Below the pieces are notes generated by a model that ran no database searches, was not told the origin of the DNA, and saw only the letters and a list, made by a program, of their open reading frames with translations. A DNA stretch of 64,000 nucleotides from Roseibium salinum (GTDB lineage: Bacteria > Pseudomonadota > Alphaproteobacteria > Rhizobiales > Stappiaceae), in the NCBI RefSeq assembly GCF_026240905.1, contig NZ_JAPEVI010000003.1, positions 4,466,501 to 4,530,500 on the forward strand. Direction: 5' to 3'. Positions 17,310 to 27,588 of the stretch are shown piece by piece. How positions within the stretch are numbered: position 1 is the stretch's first letter; every line of letters begins with the position of its first letter. The translations under genes were made by a program, and so were the position numbers.

Positions 17310-17527
17310 CGTATTCATATCGTTCCACTGATTGGTTGCCATAAACTCTATAAATACAGCAACTTGCCAAAAATAGTAAATCAAACGCGCCTAAAGCGTA
17401 AGATGGCAGTGGAATTGGTCTGCGCTTGGCTTTGCAATATTAAGGGTAAAAACTGGGCAGTTTTTGTGGCGGTCACGTCGTGACGGCCCGTGTCCGGCGT
17501 TCCGGGCGTAAGCCAATGGAGGCAGTT

Positions 17528-18448
17528 ATGCGTAGATCAACGTTTTTCAGTATCGCGGTGTCCGCCATGCTGGGCGTTGCAGCTGTTATGGCAGCCAAGA
17601 CCTATCTGAACCAGCAACGCCTGGCCATGCTGAGCACGCTTGCCGAGCCGCGTGTTGAGGCGGGTGAAATCGTTGTCGCGGCCCAGAAGCTGAGCTTCGG
17701 CGCGCGCCTTGAGAAGCACTCGTTCAAGACAATCGAGTGGCCGGCCGAAAAGCTGCCCGAGGGGGCGTTCCAGACAATCGAGGAAATTCTCGGTGATGGC
17801 GAGCAGGCGCGCTTCGTTAAGGGGTCGATCGAACCCGGCGAGCCGGTTCTTGCAACGAAAATCACGGGTTTCGGAGAACGCGCCACTCTGTCGTCCGCCG
17901 TCACGCCAGGCATGAAGGCCGTTTCGATCGGCGTTAATGATGTGCTCGGCGTTGCCGGATTTGTCCTTCCCGGAGACCGTGTCGACATCCTGCTGACCCG
18001 GACACAACAGCGCTCCGATACGGCCGGCGCCTATACGGACGTGCTGCTGCAGGGCGTCAAGGTTCTTGCGATCGACCAGCTCGCGGACGATCGGACCAAC
18101 AAGCCTTCCGTCGTGCGTACCGTGACCCTGGAAGTCTCCACGAACGAGGCGCAGAAGCTGGTGCTCGCGCAAAGGGTCGGGCAGCTCTCGCTTGCCTTGC
18201 GCAACAACGCCTCTGCCGCTTTCGAGCAGATCCAGCCGGTCAATGTCGCTGATCTTGGCGGGGCTCCGGTATCTTTCGGCGTGATCGGGGATGTCGTTAC
18301 GGAAGAATTAAGTGATATGAACGACAATGACGATATAATCACCAAGACGATCCCACGATTCGCTGTTATAGGTGTGTCGCGTGGTGTGGACCGGGTTGAA
18401 TACAAGGTTGGCAAGGACCTCAATGTCGGTTCGGCTCTTGGACAGTAA
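17528..18448 (+). CDS. cpaB: Flp pilus assembly protein CpaB/RcpC
   Basis: A 306-residue periplasmic protein anchored by an N-terminal helix (about residues 5-23). It has an SAF domain (EIVVAAQKLSFGARLEKHSF ... EPVLATKITGF) and the CpaB core GVNDVLGVAGFVLPGDRVDIL with following beta-rich region. It is thought to act with the secretin in the periplasm. The ATG at 17528 is preferred because GGAGG ends six bases before it; frames starting at 17480 or 17516 are possible but lack this support. Confidence 0.93.
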   Translation: MRRSTFFSIAVSAMLGVAAVMAAKTYLNQQRLAMLSTLAEPRVEAGEIVVAAQKLSFGARLEKHSFKTIEWPAEKLPEGAFQTIEEILGDGEQARFVKGSIEPGEPVLATKITGFGERATLSSAVTPGMKAVSIGVNDVLGVAGFVLPGDRVDILLTRTQQRSDTAGAYTDVLLQGVKVLAIDQLADDRTNKPSVVRTVTLEVSTNEAQKLVLAQRVGQLSLALRNNASAAFEQIQPVNVADLGGAPVSFGVIGDVVTEELSDMNDNDDIITKTIPRFAVIGVSRGVDRVEYKVGKDLNVGSALGQ

Positions 18449-18467
18449 CTGTTATTTGGGCGCGGGT

Positions 18468-19979
18468 ATGAAGTGTAGATCTTTGGTTTGGTTTTTTCGC
18501 CGTCAGTGTGTGTTTCGGTTTAGCACGCTTCTTGTACTGGTAATCGCAGGCGTAGGGCTGGGTGCCGTTGCGACACCGGGTCTGGCCCAGGTGGACAACA
18601 TATCGGTGTCTATCAGCAGCGCCAGCGTTTCGAATGTGGAGGTCCGCCTGGGATCCACATTGACGGTGAGAACCAATCGCGCCTTTTCCGATCTCGTGGT
18701 CGGCAACCCGAATGTCGCCGACATCGTGCCCCTGACCGAGCAGTCGCTCTACATCCAGGGCAAGGCACTGGGCATTACCAACATATCGATCTACAACGAC
18801 GACAAGGCCCTTATCGGGATCATTGAAGTCAAGGTACAGCTTGATTTCTCCGAAGTCGGCGCCGCCGTGCGTGCGGCTGCGCCCGGGGCGGCCATCAGTG
18901 TGTCAAATGTCGGCAACAAGATCCAGTTGAGCGGATCCGTTCTCGATGCCGTCCAGCTCACGCGGGTCCTCGAAGTCGCCCAGCAGTTTTCCGAGAGCCC
19001 GGTGATCAATGCGCTCGCCGTTCGGGCGCCGCAGCAGGTGGCGCTCGAAGTGCGTGTTCTGGAAGCCAGCCGCCAGATCGGCCGCGACCTCGGCATCAAC
19101 TGGTTCGGCCGCGGCAACAATGCGATCGGCGCTATCGGCCGCCGCGGAGGTGTCGGTGTCGACGAGGATACCGGGCTGCTCGAGACACTGCTTGGAGCCG
19201 GGGGCAGCCCGACCCAGCAGGGGGCGCTTCCCTTCGGCACCCTCGTCGCCCAGGTTCTGAGCATTTCAGGGTTCAATATCGACATCCTGATCGACGCGCT
19301 GGAAGGCAAGGGGCTTGTCCGGCGTCTGGCGCAGCCGAACCTGACGACGATCAGCGGCGAAGCGGCACGTTTTCATGTCGGTGGTGAAGTGCCCATTCAG
19401 ACCGCCATTTCGAATGCGGGCGGGGTTGCAACCTCCACCGACTACCGGCCGTTCGGCGTTCGTCTGGAATTCGTGCCGACGGTGCTGGATGGTGCGCGCA
19501 TCAACCTGCGGGTTCTGACCGAGGTCAGCGATATCGATACGTCGATTGACGTGAACGGCAATCCCGGTTTCTCGTCACGCCGGGCCGAGGCCGTGGTGGA
19601 ATTGCGCGACGGGCAAAGCTTCGGCCTGGCCGGATTGCTCGAAACGGTGAATGCGAGGGACGTCCAGCAACTGCCGTGGCTCGGCCAGGTGCCGGTGCTC
19701 GGCGCGCTTTTCCGCTCGACCAGCTTTCAAAAGCGTGAAACCGACCTGGTGATTGTGGTCACTCCCCGTCTGGTGCGCCCGGCGGACCCGAGCGAAAAGC
19801 TTGTAACGCCGCTTGACCAGGCCCGTTCTTCCGATGACTTCGAACTGTTTGCCTTGGGGATGCTCGAGGTCGACAAGGACATGACCCGGAAAATCAAAAA
19901 CGGGGACGGTATCGTGGGCCCGTATGGCCACATGATCGATTTGCAGTTCGAGGATGGGTATGTTTATTCGAAAAAGTGA
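18468..19979 (+). CDS. cpaC: Tad secretin CpaC/RcpA
   Basis: A 503-residue outer-membrane secretin. An N-terminal signal peptide (about residues 1-40) is followed by a pilus/secretin N-domain (LTVRTNRAFSDLVVGNPNVAD), a BON-like segment (QLSGSVLDAVQLTRVLEVAQ) and the secretin core (VRRLAQPNLTTISGEAARFHVGGEVPI and VPVLGALFRS near the end). It forms the channel through which the pilus exits. It starts 19 bases after cpaB and its 3' end overlaps the next lipoprotein gene. Confidence 0.94.
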   Translation: MKCRSLVWFFRRQCVFRFSTLLVLVIAGVGLGAVATPGLAQVDNISVSISSASVSNVEVRLGSTLTVRTNRAFSDLVVGNPNVADIVPLTEQSLYIQGKALGITNISIYNDDKALIGIIEVKVQLDFSEVGAAVRAAAPGAAISVSNVGNKIQLSGSVLDAVQLTRVLEVAQQFSESPVINALAVRAPQQVALEVRVLEASRQIGRDLGINWFGRGNNAIGAIGRRGGVGVDEDTGLLETLLGAGGSPTQQGALPFGTLVAQVLSISGFNIDILIDALEGKGLVRRLAQPNLTTISGEAARFHVGGEVPIQTAISNAGGVATSTDYRPFGVRLEFVPTVLDGARINLRVLTEVSDIDTSIDVNGNPGFSSRRAEAVVELRDGQSFGLAGLLETVNARDVQQLPWLGQVPVLGALFRSTSFQKRETDLVIVVTPRLVRPADPSEKLVTPLDQARSSDDFELFALGMLEVDKDMTRKIKNGDGIVGPYGHMIDLQFEDGYVYSKK

Positions 19980-20256
19980 TTGTCTCAAGGTCATTGCAGG
20001 TCTCGCAATTGCGACGCTGGTTTCCGGCTGCGCGGATTACATGAACCGCCGCGACACCGTCACGCTCGGGTCCGGGAATGCAATGGAAGCCAATATCGGC
20101 ATCCACACCATCACGCCTTTCCCGGCCGCGGCAGCTCATACCTACATTCCCGGTGATGGAAGAGCCGTGCTGACGGCGCAGGGGCGCTATCTGACGCCGG
20201 GTGACCCGGACGTCGTGATACAATCCGGTGCGTCAGGATCCGCGGAAGTGCAATAG
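19960..20256 (+). CDS. Small lipoprotein of the tad operon
   Basis: A 98-residue exported lipoprotein: hydrophobic signal with lipobox VSGC at about residues 21-24, then DYMNRRDTVTLGSGNAMEANIG and an HTITPFP segment. Short lipoproteins with an xRRDTVTLGxGxA pattern are often seen just after cpaC in Rhizobiales; this is from memory of the family, whose role is not defined to my knowledge. It occupies the place where cpaD would stand, but is far shorter than CpaD. Of ATGs at 19954 and 19960, the second has GAGG at ideal distance. It overlaps the cpaC end by 20 bases. Confidence 0.75.
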   Translation: MFIRKSDCLKVIAGLAIATLVSGCADYMNRRDTVTLGSGNAMEANIGIHTITPFPAAAAHTYIPGDGRAVLTAQGRYLTPGDPDVVIQSGASGSAEVQ

Positions 20257-20331
20257 GTCAAATCGGAGCGGTGGGCAAGCTCAGGGCATTGTGTGACAGA
20301 GGCTTCATGAGAGTTAGGAAAGGCCGGTCAT

Positions 20332-21963
20332 ATGGTGAATACGCCAAAATTCACAGCTCGATGCAGACGGCTTGGAAGAAGCTGGTTTTGCGATGAAAAC
20401 GGCTATGCGCTGACGCTCGCACTTATCGCGATGCCCCTGATCATGGGCTTCGCGGTTCTCGTCCTCGACGCGTCGAGGATCCACAATCTTCACACGGACC
20501 TGCAGAACGCCGTCGACGCGATGGCGATCGCCGGCGCGCGTGAACTCGACGGACGCGGCGATGCCATCACCCGGGCAACGGCCGCAGTTGAAGAGCTCAG
20601 CCAGAATGAAGCCTGGTTCGGTCAAGGCGGGACCGGCCTCAGTTTTGGCTCCAAGATCAACGTCGTTTATGACGCGAGCGATGCTGACGCGAGCACCGTT
20701 GACCTGATTTTTTTGACCGACATTCCGGCAAGCGATGACACACCCATCGATGATGCGTTTGTTGCAACCAATGAAGCCGCAACTCCCGATGAGGCACAGT
20801 ACGCTCTTGTCCGTGCAAAGCCGCAGAGCCTGACGACCATGTTCCCTCTGCCGATCGGCGGACGCGATACGATCAATGTTTCGACAGAAGCGGTGGCCGT
20901 CTATACCTTTGCTGCCTGCGAAGTGACGCCGATTTATATCTGCAACCCGTTTGAAGAAACCGCGACGCCGGATGATGAACCGACGTTCAACGACCATTTC
21001 AACGATGGGGACACATACGGCAAAGAGATCCTGTTTCAGAATTCGGGTGCCTCCTCGACGCTCCCAGGCAACTTCGGGTTCCTGAGAACCTACGGGTCCG
21101 GCGCTAATGTACTGGCGAACGCACTTGCCACCGGAAATCCCGGCGTTTGCTATGGTCGAAAGGGCGTCGATACCGAGCCTGGCGCGACCGTGGGCCCGGT
21201 TGAGCACGGAATTAATACGCGCCTTGGTCTCTATAATGCCAATTTCAAGAACAATGTCGCCGCACACAAGCCGGACAAGAACGCCCGCTTCGGACAGAAG
21301 ATCACAGGCAATGCCGCACAGGACTGCAAGGACTATGACCCGGAAGAAGACCCCGGCATGGCGATGGGATTGCCGCGTGGCGAAGGCGGGGAGCCCCTCA
21401 GTTCAGGAGGGCAGGTTTCCGCTGCATTGACCGCAACGCAGTTCGATGAGTATTGGCACGTTACGCACGATGGTTTGACCGAAAGTCCTTACGAGGAAGT
21501 TGACGGTGCGTGGGTCTTGAAAGATCCGGATGCGCTGCCCGATCACAGTGATGTCAGGTTAGACATTAGGAATTCCGTTCATCATAATCCGAACCCTGTC
21601 GGGGATTTCGTCCCGTCCCGATATGACATCTATCTCCATGAACTGGCGCAGAGCACGCATGTGCACGCTTCGGCAAATGAGGAGACCGGCAACAAGCGCA
21701 TGTGCCATACCTCAGGCGAAGCTGTTGCCGACCGGCGCCAGATCTTCTCGGCTGTCATCAATTGCCAGGAACATGAAAGCGAGCTGAAGGGGGCTGCGAC
21801 CGATATTCCGGTAGAAGCTTACACGCTCATGTTCCTGACAAGGCCCGCCGTATCAGATGGCAGCAACAGGGAATTCTCGCTTGAGATCGTCGATGTGACG
21901 GGGAAGGGCGGTTTCGGTCTGATCGACGACTCCTTCCGTGAGGAATCGGTGCTGGTGCGATGA
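20332..21963 (+). CDS. tadG: TadG-like pilus assembly protein
   Basis: A 543-residue protein beginning with a basic segment and DENGYALTLALIAMPLIMGFAVLVLDASR. That is the TadG-type N-terminal membrane anchor followed by NAVDAMAIAGARELDG. The remainder is a large periplasmic region rich in Asp/Thr with paired cysteines (CEVTPIYICNPFEE). TadG proteins are putative minor structural components at the inner membrane. No complete von Willebrand A metal site was seen. ATGA overlap with the next gene indicates one operon. Confidence 0.85.
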   Translation: MVNTPKFTARCRRLGRSWFCDENGYALTLALIAMPLIMGFAVLVLDASRIHNLHTDLQNAVDAMAIAGARELDGRGDAITRATAAVEELSQNEAWFGQGGTGLSFGSKINVVYDASDADASTVDLIFLTDIPASDDTPIDDAFVATNEAATPDEAQYALVRAKPQSLTTMFPLPIGGRDTINVSTEAVAVYTFAACEVTPIYICNPFEETATPDDEPTFNDHFNDGDTYGKEILFQNSGASSTLPGNFGFLRTYGSGANVLANALATGNPGVCYGRKGVDTEPGATVGPVEHGINTRLGLYNANFKNNVAAHKPDKNARFGQKITGNAAQDCKDYDPEEDPGMAMGLPRGEGGEPLSSGGQVSAALTATQFDEYWHVTHDGLTESPYEEVDGAWVLKDPDALPDHSDVRLDIRNSVHHNPNPVGDFVPSRYDIYLHELAQSTHVHASANEETGNKRMCHTSGEAVADRRQIFSAVINCQEHESELKGAATDIPVEAYTLMFLTRPAVSDGSNREFSLEIVDVTGKGGFGLIDDSFREESVLVR

Positions 21964-22457
21964 CCGTGAGAGTTCGCCATTTCGTCAGCCATATCCGCTC
22001 CTTTTTTGCTGAGCGGGAGGGCGCCATCATGACCGAGGCGATCCTGGTCGTTCCGTTCCTGACCTTCTTCGCCGTGGCCATCCTCGAGTTCGGGGGCATG
22101 CTGTGGCAGCGCGAGCAAATCACCACAGGCCTTCGCGATGCGGTCAGATATGTTGCCCGATGCCACACAAATACTGACCCTGACACTGACCCTCTAATCC
22201 GTGACGAGGCGGCCTGCGATGCCACCGCCAGGAACATTGCCTATTACGGCAGCGTGTCGGGCAGCGGGACCCTTCGCGTTCCCGGCTGGGATGCGGCCAC
22301 CAGTCCGATCACGATCATCCGCACTTCTCAGGCGGCGCAGGACGTGGTCACCGCCAGCACCACCCATACCATTTTGCATTCGCCGCTGTTCGGTTTCCTC
22401 GGTATCGATGACATCACCGTCACCCTCGATCATCAGCAGAGGGACATCGGATGGTAG
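21960..22457 (+). CDS. tadE: TadE-family pseudopilin
   Basis: A 165-residue protein with the TadE signature: REGAIMTEAILVVPFLTFFAVAILEFGGMLW. This is a prepilin-like cleavage region and Glu followed by a hydrophobic helix. CpaA-type peptidases process these pseudopilins, which help pilus assembly. It overlaps tadG by four bases and the next tad gene by seven. Confidence 0.88.
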   Translation: MTVRVRHFVSHIRSFFAEREGAIMTEAILVVPFLTFFAVAILEFGGMLWQREQITTGLRDAVRYVARCHTNTDPDTDPLIRDEAACDATARNIAYYGSVSGSGTLRVPGWDAATSPITIIRTSQAAQDVVTASTTHTILHSPLFGFLGIDDITVTLDHQQRDIGW

Positions 22458-23065
22458 TGCGTTTTCTGCTTCGCGGCTTCTGGAGCGACAGGGACGGGAT
22501 CTCACTCACCGAAGGGCTGATCGTGTTTCCGATCATGGTTCTGGTGGTCTCGGCGCTGATCGAATTCTCCTATGGCATGCATCAGTGGAACCAGGCGGCA
22601 AAGGCGGTGCAGCTTGGCGCGCGCAAGGCCGCAGTCTCCTGTCCGTTGACAGAGGATTTCGAAACGGTCTTCGCTTTCGATCCCGCGCTCGGCGGCGAAC
22701 TGATCCCGGCAAGCAGCGCCACCGTTTCGCAATGTGGTCCCGACGAAAACAATTGCGTCGCCGCTAGGCTCGACAGGTTGGTAAACGGGGTGGCGGGAAG
22801 CACATGGCCGGGCATGGCAACCTATTTCCAGCAACCCGATTTCGGCCCCGACAATGTGGTCGTCATCTATGAGCAAAGCGGGCTCGGCTATCACGGGCGG
22901 CCGGAAGGGCCGGTGGTCTCGCTCAGGCTGGAGCTTCGCAATGTGCAATTCGACCTGCCGGTCGTCGGCCAGCTATTGGGGCTGGGTACTATCAACGTTC
23001 CGGGTTTTCCGGTGACGGTAAGTACGGAAGATCTCCGAGAAGGTCCGGATGACGATTGTACGTAA
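22451..23065 (+). CDS. tadF: TadE/TadF-family pseudopilin
   Basis: A 204-residue second pseudopilin. Its N-terminus has DRDGISLTEGLIVFPIMVLVVSALIEFSYGM, again the processing site, conserved Glu and single helix, then a periplasmic domain with four cysteines (CPL, QCG, NNC and the terminal Cys). The last of the three overlapping tadG-E-F genes; a repeat-filled gap follows before cpaE. Confidence 0.86.
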   Translation: MVVRFLLRGFWSDRDGISLTEGLIVFPIMVLVVSALIEFSYGMHQWNQAAKAVQLGARKAAVSCPLTEDFETVFAFDPALGGELIPASSATVSQCGPDENNCVAARLDRLVNGVAGSTWPGMATYFQQPDFGPDNVVVIYEQSGLGYHGRPEGPVVSLRLELRNVQFDLPVVGQLLGLGTINVPGFPVTVSTEDLREGPDDDCT

Positions 23066-23190
23066 CGCCGGCTGTAAACGATCATGATCCGTCCGACCGT
23101 ATATCCCTCGATTTGGCACGGGCCGCCGGTATTGGGAGCACGATGCTGCGATCCGGCCGTGAGGGAAGCCCATATCAAGATCGCTCACAA

Positions 23191-23297
23191 CCTCATCCTG
23201 AGGAAGCGCGAAGCGCTGTCTCGAAGGATGGGCCACTTGCTCGGAGTATGCCGCCCATCCTTCGAGACGGACCTGACGGTCCTCCTCAGGATGAGGG
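23191..23297. repeat. Palindromic repeat family 2, two copies in inverted order
   Basis: CCTCATCCTGAGG at 23191 with TGTCTCGAAGGATGG to about 23231, then the mirror image CCCATCCTTCGAGACGG from 23254 ending CTCAGGATGAGGG at 23297. Both share their modules with the repeat at 5035-5080. The pair fills most of the 325-base gap between tadF and cpaE and could fold into a long double hairpin, so it may alter tadF mRNA stability or read-through. Confidence 0.7.
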
Positions 23298-23390
23298 AGT
23301 GTGTGCATTTCTTCGCCCGGGGGAGCGTCGAAGGGACAGGCCATTGAAAGCCCACACTTACGGCAGGCAGAATTACTGGAAGGCGTTTTT

Positions 23391-24548
23391 ATGAGTTCAT
23401 ATGGAAGCGTAACGCAACGACATCGTATTCTGATCTGTTCTGATGATGCGGATATGCTCGAGTTCACGGAAGGGGCGATTTCGACGCTGCCGCAGTACGA
23501 GACCACACGGCTGACGCTGGCCAATTTCCCGAAATCGTTCGAGGGCATCGATACCGACCAGTTCGACCTGATCGTCTTCGACGTCGGCAATGGCGAGTTG
23601 CTTCAAGGACCCGCCCTGGCAGAGATCCGGGCGGAGATCGGCGAAACGCCGCTTGTTCTGGTCTCCGATCATCTCGAGAACAGCCAGATCCGGCTGCTTT
23701 TCCAGCTCAACGGCAAGGACTGGCTGCGCAAGCCGCTGGAGCGGCGCTCGTTTCTGGAAGCGATAAACACTCACATGAATACAGTGAAGGCAGGCAGCGG
23801 CTTCGTTCACGCCGTTGTTTCGGCGGGAGGCGGCGCCGGCGGCACGACGGTCGCGCTGACCCTTGCGCACCACCTTGCCAGGACCCGCAAACGCCGCAAG
23901 CCGCGTGTGGCGCTTTTCGACCTGGATTTTGCCGCGGCGGATTGCGGTGCCTATCTCAATTCGATCAATCCGTATGACCTTGAAAGCGCCCTGGACAACC
24001 CGAAGCGCGTCGATACCGAGTTCATAGACCTGGTTCGAAATCAGCACGAAGCGGGATTTTCACTGTTCTCGTTCTTCAAGCCCGAGCTTCTGCTTTCCCC
24101 GCGCACCAACGAGCTTGTGCTGCGCATGCTGGACGTGATCGCTTTCCAGAACGATCACACCGTCCTTGATCTGCCCTATTACGAAACGCCCTGGCGCGAG
24201 AAGGTCATCTCATCGGTGAACTCAATCACGATCGTCACGGCCGTGTCGATACCTGCGCTTCAGTCCGCCAAGCTTCTGAAAAGCCGTATTGCCCGGCTGC
24301 GCGGAGAGAGCAGGACGGTGCAGATAATCGCCAACAAGGCTTATGGAGGCGGTCTGTTCGGATCCGGGCTCGGCTCCGCGGAAATCGGCAAGATCTTCAA
24401 GGACGACAGTTTCGTCATCATCCAGGATGAGCGGGACGTGATGATGCGGGCCGTCAATCACGGCATTCTGCCGAACGAGGTCAGTCCCAGATCGAAATTC
24501 GACAAGAATGTCAGCCGGCTGGCTGACAGTTTGAGGGAGGTCGGTTGA
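23391..24548 (+). CDS. cpaE: Tad localisation/assembly ATPase CpaE/TadZ
   Basis: A 385-residue protein. The first 120 residues resemble a degenerate response-regulator receiver (RILICSDDADMLEF ... DLIVFDVGNGELLQ). A MinD/ParA-like domain follows, with a deviant P-loop GGGAGGTTVAL and FDLDFAAADCGAYL. CpaE/TadZ proteins position the pilus machine at the pole. The ATG at 23391 begins the recognisable family sequence; an in-frame upstream extension lies within the repeat. The stop overlaps the next ATG. Confidence 0.9.
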   Translation: MSSYGSVTQRHRILICSDDADMLEFTEGAISTLPQYETTRLTLANFPKSFEGIDTDQFDLIVFDVGNGELLQGPALAEIRAEIGETPLVLVSDHLENSQIRLLFQLNGKDWLRKPLERRSFLEAINTHMNTVKAGSGFVHAVVSAGGGAGGTTVALTLAHHLARTRKRRKPRVALFDLDFAAADCGAYLNSINPYDLESALDNPKRVDTEFIDLVRNQHEAGFSLFSFFKPELLLSPRTNELVLRMLDVIAFQNDHTVLDLPYYETPWREKVISSVNSITIVTAVSIPALQSAKLLKSRIARLRGESRTVQIIANKAYGGGLFGSGLGSAEIGKIFKDDSFVIIQDERDVMMRAVNHGILPNEVSPRSKFDKNVSRLADSLREVG

Positions 24549-25117
24549 TGAACCCATTGTCCATGATCAGAACCTGGCTGGTTGTCGTGGCCTGCAGTCT
24601 CGCCATGGCCGGCGCCGGGGCGGTGAGTGCCCACGCGGCCGGCTGGAAGGTTCCGCGCAGCCATGGGCCGGCATCAAAGCAGATCGTTTCCCTGGAAACG
24701 GGCGAGCGGTCCGGAACGATCATCATTTCCACGCAGGACCGCACGCTGGACGTGGTCCTGGATGCCGCGACCGTCGCCCGCTACAGTATCGGTGTCGGAC
24801 GGGACGGCTTTACCTGGACGGGCGTCGTGAAAGTCGGCCACAAGGCGGAATGGCCGTCCTGGCGCCCGCCGAGCGAAATGCGCGCACGTGAGCCGGGATT
24901 GCCGGAAATGGTGCCGCCGGGGCCGCACAATCCGCTGGGGGCAAGGGCTCTTTATCTTTACAGGAACGGCACGGATACCTTGTACCGCATTCACGGTACG
25001 AACGACACAGGGAGTGTCGGCGATTTTGTATCCTCCGGATGCTTCCGCCTATCAAATAAAGATGTTCTTGAACTCTACGAAAACGTGAAAATCGGGACCA
25101 AAGTTATCGTAAAATAA
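24548..25117 (+). CDS. L,D-transpeptidase (YkuD domain), embedded in the tad operon
   Basis: A 189-residue exported enzyme. A signal peptide (about 1-31, ending SAHAA) is followed by a YkuD domain with the catalytic pattern HG(149-150)...SSGCFRL, nucleophile Cys165. Such enzymes make or edit 3-3 cross-links or attach proteins to peptidoglycan. The ATG overlaps the cpaE stop (TGATG), so it is translated as part of the pilus operon, between cpaE and cpaF. A role in opening or anchoring the machine in the cell wall is an attractive inference. Confidence 0.92.
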   Translation: MNPLSMIRTWLVVVACSLAMAGAGAVSAHAAGWKVPRSHGPASKQIVSLETGERSGTIIISTQDRTLDVVLDAATVARYSIGVGRDGFTWTGVVKVGHKAEWPSWRPPSEMRAREPGLPEMVPPGPHNPLGARALYLYRNGTDTLYRIHGTNDTGSVGDFVSSGCFRLSNKDVLELYENVKIGTKVIVK

Positions 25118-25197
25118 ACATTCCATAGCGTAAGCTTTGAAGTGTTTGGGCGCAAGTTTGCAAGACGACAACAGGCAGCCGGGAGCAACGAGAAACA

Positions 25198-26628
<1,431 letters not shown>

Positions 26629-26637
26629 CGGAGCATC

Positions 26638-27588
26638 ATGAATATCATCTTCATTTACGGCGCCGTGTTTATTGCCAGCCTGGTGCTGTTCGACAGCCTG
26701 ATCCGTCTGCTTCAGGGCGTGTTTACGCGCAAGAAACACCTGAACTACAGACTAAAGCTGCTGGAAAAAAATGAGGACCGCAAAGCCATTTACGAGAGCA
26801 TGCTGCGTGAACGGGCTATCGGCGGAGACGAGCATGAGCAACTAAGTATATGGTTCAACAGGATCTTTGCGCAATCCGGACTGAAGATCGACTGGCAAAG
26901 ATTCATGCTCTATGGAGTTGCCTATCTTCTGGTGTCGTGGCTGGTTCTGGGGCTGGCCTTCTCCTCAGTCCTCCTGAGAGGCGTTCTTTGTCTGAGTTCC
27001 ATGGTTGCGCTTTTCATTCTGGCAATTCTTTTTGTCCGTTCCAAACGCATAAACCTGTTCCTGAGACAGTTGCCGGATGCGCTCGATGTCATGACCCGGA
27101 GCCTTGCGGCAGGTCATCCCCTGCCGACATCGATTGCTCTGGTGGCAAGGGAGATGCCCGATCCCATCGGCAGCGAGTTCGGCATGCTGAGTGACGAGCT
27201 CACCTACGGAACCGACATTACCGATTCAATGCGCAACATGGTCGAACGGGTCGGGGCAGATGACCTGAAGCTGGTGGCCATTTCCATGACCGTTCAGCGC
27301 GGCACCGGCGGCAATCTCGGTGAGATCCTGAGCAACCTGTCCGACGTCCTGCGACACCGGCAACTCATCAAGGCGAAGATAAAGTCCCTCTCCGCCGAGG
27401 GGCGCATGACATCCTGGATAATGCTCGCGTTTCCCTTCTTTCTGTACCTGATGATCAGCACCCTTGCTCCGGGCTATTTCGATCCGATCTGGGATAGTGG
27501 CTACGGAAACATCGTGATCATGGTGGGGCTCGTGATCATGGCCGTGGGCATGCTCATCCTGCGCAAGCTCGTCAACTTTGACTTCTAG
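26638..27588 (+). CDS. tadB: Tad inner-membrane platform protein TadB
   Basis: A 316-residue GspF-type platform protein: N-terminal helix (about 3-25), a basic cytoplasmic region, two helices around residues 95-140, the T2SSF domain (RQLPDALDVMTRSLAAGHPLP ... GNLGEILSNLSDVLRHR) and C-terminal helices. It lies nine bases after cpaF. Its stop codon lies within the left end of an inserted MITE-like element. Confidence 0.93.
   Translation: MNIIFIYGAVFIASLVLFDSLIRLLQGVFTRKKHLNYRLKLLEKNEDRKAIYESMLRERAIGGDEHEQLSIWFNRIFAQSGLKIDWQRFMLYGVAYLLVSWLVLGLAFSSVLLRGVLCLSSMVALFILAILFVRSKRINLFLRQLPDALDVMTRSLAAGHPLPTSIALVAREMPDPIGSEFGMLSDELTYGTDITDSMRNMVERVGADDLKLVAISMTVQRGTGGNLGEILSNLSDVLRHRQLIKAKIKSLSAEGRMTSWIMLAFPFFLYLMISTLAPGYFDPIWDSGYGNIVIMVGLVIMAVGMLILRKLVNFDF

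Noticed and set aside
17292..17483. 63-codon frame between flp and cpaB
   Set aside because: Overlaps the hairpin, lacks a ribosome site and resembles nothing known.
23191..23297. Possible CRISPR-like repeat cluster
   Set aside because: Only two inverted palindromic copies, no regular spacers and no cas genes; it is an intergenic palindrome family.
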